Source: Litomosoides sigmodontis (taxonomy: Eukaryota > Nematoda > Chromadorea > Rhabditida > Onchocercidae). From it: a stretch of DNA of 64,000 nucleotides. The stretch's first letter is position 1; every line of letters starts with the position of its first letter. Below are positions 1-15,100 of the stretch, in pieces. The position numbers and the translations under genes were made by a program. Below the pieces are notes generated by a model. The model was not told the DNA's origin, ran no database searches, and saw nothing but the letters and a program-made list of their open reading frames with translations. Where the stretch lies: contig OY718803.1 in the NCBI GenBank assembly GCA_963070105.1, forward strand, positions 707,501 through 771,500, read 5' to 3'.

Positions 1-184
1 TGGGAATTCATTTCGTACTTTTGCCAGAAAATGTACAATAAGTGTAATGCTGGTAAATAAGCGAAAGAGTATAATATCGCTGCGAAATGACAACATCCAA
101 TTTCCAAATTTAAATCTGATAAGATTAAATGTGCAAAAAGAAGAAAGCAATTTGCTTCGAAAAATTTCTTAATTTTTGTCAAAC

Positions 185-3100
185 CTCTTCATGGTGAAGA
201 GCAACTTCAGCATCAAATTTGCTCTTCCACTGGGTGATCTCCGTGTTTGCTAACGCAAGCTTGTGTTCAGCTTCTCCACGAGCAGCTGATTCCTCGTCCA
301 ACGCAGTACGTATGGAATCCAACTCCAATTGCACTTGATGAAGCTGTGCTTGAAGCTGCGAACGCTCCTACAATTAGTGAACGTTCAATTTACATGCATG
401 CGAGGTAAAGTTATTTCTTCAAACATGCCACTTCATCTTCGGGTAGTTCAATCTATCAAGACTTGCTGTTTCATTCCTTTTTTCTTTCGCTATGAAAATG
501 GATGAAAGGAGGGAAGTGAAAAATGTACACGTTCAGCATCCTCCAAGCGTCGACGTGCTTCTTCAAGTTGTTGCGCAAGTTGATATTTCACGTGTTGCAA
601 ATTATCCAATTGCACTTTCTGATCATGAATCTGAAAAAAATGCATGATAGTGAGCATGAATAGATTGATTGATCAGATCGATTACATTGATGAGATAATT
701 TTAAATAAAACAATTATGTCATTGAAAAGTAGCACATTTCATGTCGCAATAAATTTTTCTCAATTATAGAATTATTTCATTTCCATTTCCTGGAAAATGT
801 AAAAATAAAACATGAATTTTGAATTAATAAAGGGAATAAAAATGAAGCCAAAAGAAATGAAATGAATTACTCATATCAAAAGACTGATTATTTCATAACA
901 TTTGCAAAAGTAAAATTGACGAATTTTGTATAAATGTGGAATTTTTCTGAAGTTGATAGGAAGCAATGGAAAGGATGAATGTGAGAAATGAAATTATAAA
1001 GCTTATTATGCCAATTGATAGATCTAAGAAAAGCAAATGGATCAAAGGAATTGCTAACGCTAGCTGAAAATACCACTCAAATGTTTGGGAGAAATTTGAG
1101 ATGCAATTAAAAGTTTGATGGAGTAATTTGCGAGGAAAAAAAACTCATTTAAATGTGAGTTTATTTTGAACTTTTACCTGAAGAAAGAAGCTGAATGGGA
1201 AATATGAGAAAAAAATAGCAATACATAAATAAGACCTTAGCAAGAAAAAGCACCACCAACCATAAATGAAGAAATGAATTTCAAAAATTAAATCCACCAA
1301 CTCAAGCTGTTTTCTAAATTTTTTAACACAAAACGAAATTGTCATATCTCATCGATTGACATTCATTGTTCTATCGTTTCTATCGTCATATAGTATTCTC
1401 ATGTTTTATTGTAATTTTATTATCACATCGATCATCGATTTATGCTTATTTTTTTTTGTGCTATTGCAGTAAAACTCTTTTTCACTACTTGTCATATTTT
1501 TCTTTTCGAAATTTTATTTTAAAATTTCCGTCTACGAAAGAAATAACAAATGATTGTAGTAAATTTTTATTTAAAGAAATTAAAATTAGAAATATCCACC
1601 AATTAAACTAGCACTGACCTCTTTGAGAAGATCATTGTTCTCAGTCTGTAAACGTTGACGCTGTTGAGCTAAATCATTAACATGACGATTCAAATCTTCC
1701 ACCTTATTACTCAATTCCACCGTTTGCGCCTCAAAACGTTCCGCTGCTTTTTCCGCCAAATGCTAAAAATTGGAACGAAATGAAGAGGAAAAGAATTCCT
1801 TCTTTTTCACTTACTAAGCATAATTAATTTATAAGTGAAAGATTTCATTTATTTAATAACTTAAATAAATACATTTATGAAAAATTAAAATACAAAAGTT
1901 ATTTTTTGTTTGAAAAAATGTTTAATAAATTGCTCGTCCAAACAATTTCTCTTGTAAGCTTCTCCTACAACGAGAAAGATATTCCTCAGCTAAAATGCAT
2001 TAATAACAGCTGTTGTCAATCAATCATTTCGAAAAGCACTTTCAAAGCACAATTACAACGCTGTTGTTGAAAATGAAATTTTTTGTTTTATGTTAGAATT
2101 AATTTCTAACAACAAAGAAAGGAAAAGCTAACAACTAGTATTTTGTATGAAATTTTTGCAAAAATCGAATATCAGTGAAGTAGTTTCAGTCTTCAGTGAC
2201 ACAGTGCAAAGCGAATTGAAAAATGCTTTTTTCCTTCATTTTACTCTTTACTTTTATTAAATTAAATTGTCTCATTTTATATTATTATTTTTTTTGAAAC
2301 AGAAGTTTTTTTTTATTCTTTTTACTTTTATTTTGCAATGTTTGTGAGAATAGTGGAGGATGTTAAATTGAATTAAAATATCATTTTTAAATTTTCGCTT
2401 TTTCAAAAGTTGCCCTTGGTAGTTGAATTTAAGCGAAACTTTCAAAAAATCTTCATTTATATTTCTAACAACTCTATCCAGGCATTTTTTTTGTAGTTTC
2501 ATAAATTTTTCATCCTTCATTGTTTCTAAAAGTGAAGGAGAGAGAATGGAAAGAAAAAGGATGGAAAATTTTTGCTGGTCAATTCATCAAATTTCAAATT
2601 AAAATCATTCCGATTGAATTCACAGAAGTAAACCCACCCAACAGATGTTAGTTGGGATTTTGCTTAATACTTTCGCTTAATACCAAAAAGATTTTAAAGA
2701 ATTGTGCTTTTTTTTTTTTTCAAATGAAAGGAGGTAAAAGTACTGGATTCTCTTCTTTTCCACCGCTTTTTTCATCTTTTTATATCACTTTAGACTAATT
2801 ATCATTCATCATTTCCTTATCATACCATCCATCAAAAGCTTAAGAGGAAGAGAAGGAGAGAAAGGGAAAGAGAGAGAGAGAGGAAGACGAAGATTACCTT
2901 ATCCTTTTGAAGTTGGTCAATTGTCGCAGTAAGCTCAATTACTTCATGTTGCAGACGCTGACGCTCTCGGTCAATCCTGAAATTCTCAACAATTCCAAAT
3001 GGTTTGCTTTATCTTTCTGAAAATTTTTGATTAAACATTTAGAATGCAATTGTTTACAAATCTGAGCGTACCAATTCAATTATTTATTACTATCTTCTAA

Positions 3101-5985
3101 GCAGTAATACTAAACAACAATTTATTAAATTTATAATTATGCAATGAGAGATAGAATTAACAACCCTAAAATTTCAAAAAATTTGTTTTAACTTGATGAA
3201 ACAATATTTTTTTGCAAGAAATAATTTGAAAGGTAAAATTCATGATCCTGCTATCCTCTTTCTTTCGTGCTAGTCTTTCATCCCGGTAATTAATGTTAAC
3301 ATTAATTGCTAGTAATTATTGTTTTCAAGTTAATTTTCTAAAATTTTTCTCATAATTCACTGGAACGGGAAATTTCTCAGCCATTATAATTCCATAAAGC
3401 ATTTTATTAATTAATTTTAAAAAAGTATGTATAATTAGGTCGTTAAGTAAAGCAAACATTTCTTACTTCTGCATTTTTCTTATCACTGCAACTCTTAAAA
3501 AAACGAAGGATTAGAATTAAATAGCTTTCAAGAAGTGGAAGGGGAAAAAAAAGTGATTCAATGAATGGATGGATAGTTGAAATTTGAAATTTTTTGAAAT
3601 ATTTCTTACTGATCACACCTCACAACAATACTTTTACGTTTTTTTTTTTTGCATTTGAGAAGATTTTTTAAAGCAAACGAGAAAAAGTTAAAATTTTGCA
3701 AAAAAAAGTTAAAATGAAAAATAAACAAAACAAAATTATCTAAAATTTGTGAATTAGCAAAAGAAAAAGCGAAATTCCATTTTTCTTTAAAAAAAACAAA
3801 CTTTGAATTTTTCTTTTGTAGCTGTTCGATCTGCTCGGTGTAGTCGAGACACGCGTCTTGGTGCTTTTTACGTAAAACATTCATTGCATCTTCATTCTCT
3901 AATTGTGATTCTTCCAGTAGTTTCCGCAACTTTTGCAATTCAGCTTCACGTTTACGGTTTGATTCAATCTAAAATTTATGAGTTCAATTAAAATTTACTG
4001 ATAAATTGGATAAGCAATCGAATTAAGATGAGGAAATTCTTGATAATTATATGTATATTTATTGTATTTCTCCCACTAACTTTTTGTGAAAGTAATCAAT
4101 TGCGTTACTGTTTGTTCTTTTACTGAAGCAAACAGAAATCAAATAGCCAAACACTTAAAAATGCTGAAATATTTTTTCGAAAGAAAAGAAAACGTGAAAT
4201 TTTTTAAAATGATTTGACACCTGGCTATCAGTGGTGCCTTCTGCATCTTCAAGTCTATCCGTCAGTGCTATCAGTTGTACGCTAAGGTCAGCCCTTTCTC
4301 GTTCGATCTGAAATTATAAGCCGTAAATCTACTCCACATGATTCAATTTTTCACTTATAAGTGCTCATTTTAAAAAAAAGTTAAATTCCGACCCTCTCAA
4401 AAACTTTTGAAAAAGTACCAAGTTAAAGTGATGTAAAAAGAAAACACTTACTCTATTTCGAAGTTCACGCTCGGATTCGAGATCATCTTGCAACAAACGA
4501 ATTTTGTCCTAGAAATTTAAAAAATGAGATAGTGGAAAATTGCTTTAATTCAAAATTTGAAATTATTAATCAAAAATATCACATCAGTTATTTAAAGCTT
4601 TATATTTGCAAACCGACGATTTGTCAAAGCGAACACTTAATGAGGGAAACTTGGAAAAAATCCTTTACTAAGTTCCATTTTATAAATTTTAGTGATTAAC
4701 CTTCGAACTGGAAGCGCAAATAAATGTTTGAAAAATGTCTGGACCACTATACTTAGCTAATCCAAATATACAGTATGATGCTTGCCGTCATACCGTATGA
4801 AAATAAATTGCTACATTAGTACTGTATAACTTGTCTACTCATAAACTTGCATTTCATCTTAATTTCATTAGTTAAAATATATGATATATGAAAAGTCCAG
4901 TTTTAAAGACTTAACAGAAAAAAGTAAAGTAACGAAAACTGAAATTGAAAACAATTGATTAAATGTATTTTATTGACAAAATAAAAAATGCAAAATTCAA
5001 ATAAATTAAATGCTTTAAAAAGTGTGCAATAATCATTTAAATTCAATACAATTATTTAATAAATGAAAAGAATTTATTTTCATATTCCATCATTTCTTTC
5101 TCCTTCTAAATTTCCTCTATTTTTCTCTATTAATTATATTTTACGCTAATTAATTGTTACTTATTTTTGAAATTTTTTTTTGTTTTAGTGCTTTTTAGTA
5201 AGTACTATGCTAGATGGTAGGCAGCTCTACGTGGATGGTTTATTTATTGATACTAAAGGAAATGTAATTCATTCTGAAAATGAAATTCACAGTATAAATC
5301 TTTTTCCGCCCTTTTCGGATGACGTAATTATCATTGTTTGAATGAAGTAGATTTATTATATTTCGTTTTTTTTTCTCTTAGAAAACCTCAGTCATCTTTT
5401 AACATTTCATTATTACTGTTTTTCATCTATTAGTTTATATTATTCCAAAAAATAGTTGAACCGTTGAAGGAACTCATTGCAGAATAATATTATACGTATT
5501 TTTAATAAGAATTAAGGATATCCATTTTGAATTTATGCATTTAAGTATTTTGCTTACAATTAATTACTTCAATTAAGGCATCAAAATGCTGCACAATGAT
5601 TAGAGATGAAATTTATCACAGCAGCTTCTACGGTAATTACATCACTTAGACTTTTGCAGTTCTTCATTCAACATCAATGTCTGACTTGTTCGTGTTGAAA
5701 AAAGTTGAAACTTTTTTAAAATTATAATAATTCAAATTGTTTATGAAATTTTCGGAAATGATGAGAAATTGAATTTCTTCCTAAAACTACTTCTTGCTGG
5801 AATGATAGTGGAAGTAAGGAAGTAATTGAATAACTGAACACTTTCCAATTTACCTCCAAGCGAGTCAAACTTCCCAAGTCAGCAACGGACATACTACCGA
5901 ATGCCGCCGGTAAGCCACTGAAAGCACTCATCGATGGACTCTTGTAAAGCGCTGCTGAAGGACTTCGGTAGAGTGAACCGGACAT
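185..5985 (-). CDS. unc-15: Paramyosin, 5' part of gene (8 exons, residues 1-317)
   Basis: Paramyosin is the coiled-coil core protein of invertebrate muscle thick filaments. Exons in transcript order are 5985-5854, 4508-4452, 4307-4221, 3968-3802, 2976-2898, 1762-1619, 630-529 and 367-185. All have GT/AG boundaries and compatible phases, giving 317 residues. The ATG at 5985 begins the non-helical head [10 protein letters not shown], with a repeated Y-[RK]-SPS motif at residues 6-10 and 14-18. From about residue 45 the protein is a heptad-rich coiled coil, beginning [19 protein letters not shown]. The last exon ends at ALHHEE with a donor at 184, so the remaining coiled coil (the family is about 870-880 residues) lies beyond the left edge. 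Similarity to nematode UNC-15 is very high along the whole segment. No frameshift or internal stop was seen. Confidence 0.97.
3288..3307. repeat. 20-bp perfect palindrome in a paramyosin intron
   Basis: The 20 bases centred on GTTAAC are their own reverse complement (AATTAATG then TTAA then CATTAATT). It lies in the intron between exons 4 and 5 of paramyosin. In AT-rich DNA such palindromes arise by chance, so function is unknown. Confidence 0.6.
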
Positions 5986-6062
5986 CGCTTCTGCTTCCTC
6001 TCCGTTTTCTTCTTCTCCCTCAAATGGTAAATTAAGCGAGAGGGAATTGATGAAGTATTCCT
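5986..6062 (-). promoter_or_regulatory. Paramyosin 5' leader with likely splice or trans-splice acceptor
   Basis: Reading the minus strand, AAATTTCCAG ends at 6061 and is followed by 75 nt of leader before the paramyosin ATG. The leader stays open in the paramyosin frame but has no Met in it, so it is probably 5'UTR. The AG could accept a spliced leader or a cis-spliced first exon. The sequence alone does not decide between them. Confidence 0.5.
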
Positions 6063-9458
<3,396 letters not shown>

Positions 9459-10988
9459 GTTCATTATGAGAGGAAGACGAGAAATGTCATATGAACGGTC
9501 CTGAAGCTATCACTCCATATCTCAGACAACTCACTTTCAACATTTCACCATTTCCTTCACAAACAGAAGCATCCGAGATTTTTGCTCCATCAGTTATCGC
9601 TTTTTCTCCCTTCCTCCTCTTCATTTTATCTATGTCATATTTTGTTGTATCAAAAAATTTTTTCAAATTTATCTGTTTTAACATATCTCACGAAAAAGAT
9701 GGCAAGGAATGAAAGCAAACGATAATAGCAACATAACAATGACGGAAGGGAAGGGAAAGAAGGTGAAAATTTTTAATTAAAAAAATGTTTTCCAACAAAC
9801 TGAATTGGAATCTCATAGGTACAGTACATACAGTAATAAATAAAATTTAAATTTGTAATTTGAGTTTATAAACTTTTAGCACTGTTCAAATTGCTAATTT
9901 TCTAATAGCAAATAGGCCTTCTTTTTGTTAAATTTTGCTCTGAAAATTCCAGATTGCTTCGCGAGAATGACGAGAGAGCAAAAGAGATTGAAAATGAAAA
10001 ACATCAATTTGATCATACAGCTTAGGAGTGATGAAATTCTTATCAGTTGATAAATTGAATATACTGATAAGATCATGCTGAAAGAGTGATGCCCACGGAA
10101 GTAGGCATAGAGTGAGTGATAAGCGAGAAAGAGTAGTGGAAAATGCACAGGAAGATATTTCGCTCAACATTTATCACTTCTACGAAATTGATATTTTATT
10201 CATTTAAATTTTTGTGAATTTTTATGAAATTGATATCTTATTCATTCGTTTATTCATTCTAAATTTAGACGAGAATTGTAACAAGAAGGACATTAACAAT
10301 CGCCCTGAAATTAATAACTTCCTTTTTTTAACGAGCAAAATTTCATCTTCTTCGTTCTTACGAACTCACAAATTAACCTCACGAAACAGAGCAGATGCTA
10401 GTTGAAATGGTGTAAAATTAATTGAATAACAGTTGCAATGTAAATTTAGAAAATTTTTCTTAGCTAACTAACTATCAATGAGTAGCTATCAATAATTTTT
10501 CTTTAACTCATTAAACCAAAAAAAAGCATTTAAAATATTAGAAATTTCACTCTTATAATCAATTTAAATTACATCGAAATAAGTGAAATAAAGCGCATGG
10601 CGGAGATTTAGTGTGATCGAATAATAAGCAATTAGAAATTGCTAATTGAAATCTCTCTTCAAGAGAAGTCGGCAAAATATTTGCTAAAAATTCGAATATT
10701 ACAAGACAGCTACTATGAGTGTGTGATGTAATGAACTTGCGTGTACACTCTATGCTAATTTCAGTCTTAATTTATTTCATCGCCGTATGTGTGTGTGTGT
10801 TTTTTTTAAAAAAATACAAACGAAAATGGTGACAAATTATGCTAATGATTTATCAGTATGATTCATCTATTTGTGATGTGCATAAATTCCGCGTTTTTTT
10901 CAAAGCAATTTTAAATCATTTTATTTTCCATATAAACGCACTCATCCATTTTAATTCTAGTAGGAAGAATACATACATCAATCAAGAA

Positions 10989-11120
10989 ATGTTGACATCG
11001 AAACATTTAATTACTGTGTGTGAGCAGACTTCCGTGGAAGATAGACGTAATATCCGTCAGTGCTCATCCTTCATGCCGGATCGTCCTCGTTCCGTTCAGA
11101 ATTTCATTCGATATCTCTGA
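10989..11120 (+). CDS. Short ORF of unknown status (43 aa)
   Basis: The ATG at 10989 opens a frame ending at a TGA at 11118-11120. The second half (TSVEDRRNIRQCSSFMPDRP and following) is polar, uses mixed codons, and follows a possible acceptor GTGAGCAG. It could be a terminal or alternative exon of an unseen gene, or chance. No family was recognised and no Kozak-like or splice evidence is decisive. Confidence 0.2.
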   Translation: MLTSKHLITVCEQTSVEDRRNIRQCSSFMPDRPRSVQNFIRYL

Positions 11121-11601
11121 ATTGCACACTTTTAGACAGTTCAATTACGTTCATTTGCCGGAAATTTGAATAATGTGATGTGGTCAGTGGTAGGTGGCAG
11201 AGAAGATTAATGAAGTTTGGGTTTAAAAATTCTGGGCATTATGCTCTTTGAATTTCTGTGAAAATGCTAAGCTGTCAATTATGCTATTGTAGTGACAAAA
11301 ACAGAGCTGCACGAATAATTTTTTTCCATCATTAGATATGATGGAAATGAGTTTCAAATGTTGCTAAATTCACTTTCTCGTCCATCACTGTCATCTTCCA
11401 CCCACTTCCTTGACTAATTTCATTTCCCACGGAGCAATTAGTTTCATTAATAAAAGAGTGAATGGAGCTACTACTGGCTAGAAATTACTGTTATTTACCG
11501 GATAACTGCTGCATAATTTTCTTTCTTTTTTCTTAAAAATCAAAAATTGATGAGTAAAATTTTGATAAGAAACTGGTGGAAAATGTAGAAACTGTATAAA
11601 A

Positions 11602-11648
11602 ACAACAACAAACAACAACAAACAACAACAAACAACAACAACAACAAC
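11602..11648 (+). repeat. CAA/CAAA short tandem repeat
   Basis: Tandem AACAACAACA units of about 11 bp followed by plain CAA triplets. It is a simple repeat in intergenic sequence. Confidence 0.85.
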
Positions 11649-12134
11649 GGCAACAATAATAAAAAGAGCCGCAACAATTACGGTGACAATAGCAGGGACT
11701 ATCAAAGATGGAAAATTAATAATTTTGAGGCGGTAATAAAATGTGTAAAATTTGTCACTTTAATGTTAGCATAGAAGGGAAAGAAATTAGTCAGGACGAA
11801 GGGTTGTTGTTGACGTTTGGCTCGTGAAAGGGGCTTGGCCTTGGCCATAATAGGAGTGGAAAAGGAGCAAAAACAGGGAGGAGGAGGAGATGAAGGGTGC
11901 GTAGAAAAAAAGCCACTCTAAGGCCTGAAAGCAGTAGTAGTAGTGGCAGTAGAAGCAGCAACTCGTAAGCGGTGAGTTCTTTAATAGTGACCATTTGCAC
12001 ACAGATTTATTTTCCTCTTCATCGCCCGCTCCTCCATTACCTCTTTGCCCTCCTCATCACTTCCTTCTCAACTCTACTCGAATGAAACTGTCCTGAAATA
12101 AGCGGGCAAACAAACAAACAAACAAAAACGCAAA

Positions 12135-15100
12135 ATGCGTGAAATATCATCATCAAATGATACCGATCCACCGCCGCATGATCGAAGTAATAGTACAAGT
12201 AGTATGCCAAATATTTCAACTGCTCGACATCGTCTCCTGCCGCAAACGCCAGCACGTCATTTGCGCCGCTCCTCGTCACCAAGATTCCTTCCAACACCAC
12301 CACCGCCACTACTATCATCAGCTACCGCCTCCGCTACATCTGACTGCTCACTTTCCAATTTGGAACAGCAACGATTCATCGCACGACGTCTTCCGCAAAC
12401 ACCAATTCGTAAACTTTCTACTGGACTAATTACTGCTATAAACAAGGCATCACTAAGGCAGCAATATTCAAATACTGCTAGTAACGATGGTGATGGTAGC
12501 ACTAATGCTAGCAGCGCAACCGGTAACATTGCTGATAATGAATGGCCATCACCAACAATTGTAGAACGGAAATTTTCCGAATTACGAAAAATATCACATG
12601 GTGATATAAATCCGGCATCAGCACTACTTGAGCATCTCACGTGTGGTACTCCACTGCGATCGCTGCAACGATTATCATTCCTCAACCAACAACAACAACT
12701 GCAACATCGTTATCAGCAACGACAAGGCGGACAATTCAATCAGTCACAGCATTCTTTAGATCATTCAAGCGCTACCTCCATTAACCTTTCACAAAATTCA
12801 TCAGTGTCACCATCTGTTGAACAGGTTTCAATTAACCCTCATCATTATATCGTCTGCAATTGTGAGTGAAATGAGAAAAGAGCAGCGATTTGCTAGGTGA
12901 AGGTTGAAAGTTAAATCGTTTCAAATGTAGCTCAATATTGCTAATATCTAATTATAGCTATTTCTAAACAAAGTCGTAGCTTTACGAAGCTAAAAGTAAA
13001 AGCAGAAGAATAATGAAAATCCAGTTCTAATTTTTCAGTGAAGTCTTTAGACTTTCGGTAAAACATAGCGATTCAATAAAACCTAATAAATTGCATGACA
13101 CCGATAGAGTTGACTGCATTTTAAGTTCGAAAAACATCAAAACCTCACAGTTCTCTCTCTCTCTCTTTCTCCCTCTTTAAATAATAGATTAATTTTAGAA
13201 ATGTTAAATGATATGGAAGTTATTTAGGCTTAACTAGTTTCAAATCCTCTCAGCATTTCGATTTAAATAATAGGCATATCAATTTGCAAATTGTCTTCTT
13301 TCAAACGAACTAACTTTTCTCCTCCACTTACGTCAAGTGCAAATGCATTAACTGTTCAGTACTCGTTGTAGAAATTAATTTTTTTTTGAAATAAAAATTA
13401 AATAAATGGGTCATTTTGTTCCGTAGCGAAGGAGGAAAAAATTCTCCAAGAAAAAAACATTTCCTGTGTTCATCATTAGCTTATCTTTTATTTTATTTAA
13501 AAGAAGTCAAAAGCAGCAAAAATTCATTCATTTCATCTCTAAATACTTAACCGAAATTTAATTTCAATATATTCAATTACAACAAAAACTTTTTTTCTTC
13601 AATTTCTCGTAGATTTCTAAATTTTTTTCCTCTGTTCATTCATTTTTTCTTTCAAATTTTGCTTGCTACTACTAATGAATTCTAACAATTACCTCAAATT
13701 TCCTCCATCTAACGCGGGCCGTAATTGAAATCCATCCATTCAACGTCACTGCAAAACATTTCAATTGTATGCAATTCTCATGCAAATGATCCTTAACTTT
13801 CTCGTACGGTGAAATTTCTCCCGAAAACTTTCTACTTCTATTAATCGTTTAGCTAACATTGTAAGCGTTATTTACAATTTCAGCAAATATTTCCTACCGT
13901 TGATCAAAAATCGTTTTTTTCCCTTCCTATTAATTAAATCGAAGCTTTTTCCATCTCATGAATAAATGCCTATATGCACGTATGCTCTATGTGGGGAGGG
14001 AAATTCTTTTAAGATTAATAAGTTAGAAAGAGTACATTAAATTTTTATAAAACAAAGCCGAGAGTTGAAAAGCACGACGATAATGATGATGATGATCACT
14101 GATAGCTGTAGTGATGACTGACGACGATAGCGATGATGACAATGGTGATGATGATAATGGTGATGATGACAATGGTGATGATGATAATGGTGATGATGAT
14201 AATGATGATGATGATAATGGTGATGATGATAATGGTGATGATGATAATGGTGATGATGATAATGGTGATGATGATAATGGTGATGATGATAATGGTGATG
14301 ATGATAATGGTGATGATGATAATGGTGATGATGATAATGGTGATGATGATAATGGTGATGATGATAATGGTGATGATGATAATGGTGATGATGATAATGG
14401 TGATGATGATAATGGTGATGATGATAATGGTGATGATGATAATGGTGATGATGATAATGGTGATGATGATAATGGTGATGATGATAATGGTGATGATGAT
14501 AATGGTGATGATGATAATGGTGATGATGATAATGGTGATGATGATGATGGTGATGATGATAATGGTGATGATGATAATGGTGATGATTGCTAACGATAGT
14601 GATAGTGAGAAGCATAAGTATTTTGTTCCTTCCCTGTGCAAGTCAGTGGTCACTGCTATCTTTTTTTTCAGGTTTTCTTTGCTAATCTAAGTCTGAGTAA
14701 TCTAAGTCTAAGTCTGAGTAAATCTATCAAGTTCTAGTGAGGTGAAAGGAAAAAAAAGACTAAAGGTGAAGGAGAGATTTGAGATTAAGCATTTAGCTTA
14801 CTTGAAGATTGTAAATTAATTGCAAATTTAAACGCTAAAAGATTAAAAATTACCAAAATGAAATGAAAAAATTTTCTAATAAATTAGAAACATTAAAAAT
14901 TCAAAATTATTTCTTCAAACATTTCAATTTCCACAAATACAATCCAGTTTTTAGAAAATTAAAAATGCAGAAAAAAGCAACTACATTGAATTATTTTTCA
15001 CTTTCGATACAAATTACTTTTTCTTCCTCGCTAATCAAATAATCATTTAGAAATTAGGTTAATTTCACACTACACAATTTCGCATAATTAATCGATCAAA

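Noticed and set aside
14131..14587. Possible CRISPR-like array
   Set aside because: The units are contiguous with no unique spacers, so this is a tandem minisatellite in a eukaryotic intron.
14037..14690. DDDNG- and HHHHY-repeat open frames on both strands
   Set aside because: The 15-bp repeat length keeps every frame open; the array sits inside an intron of the C2 gene.
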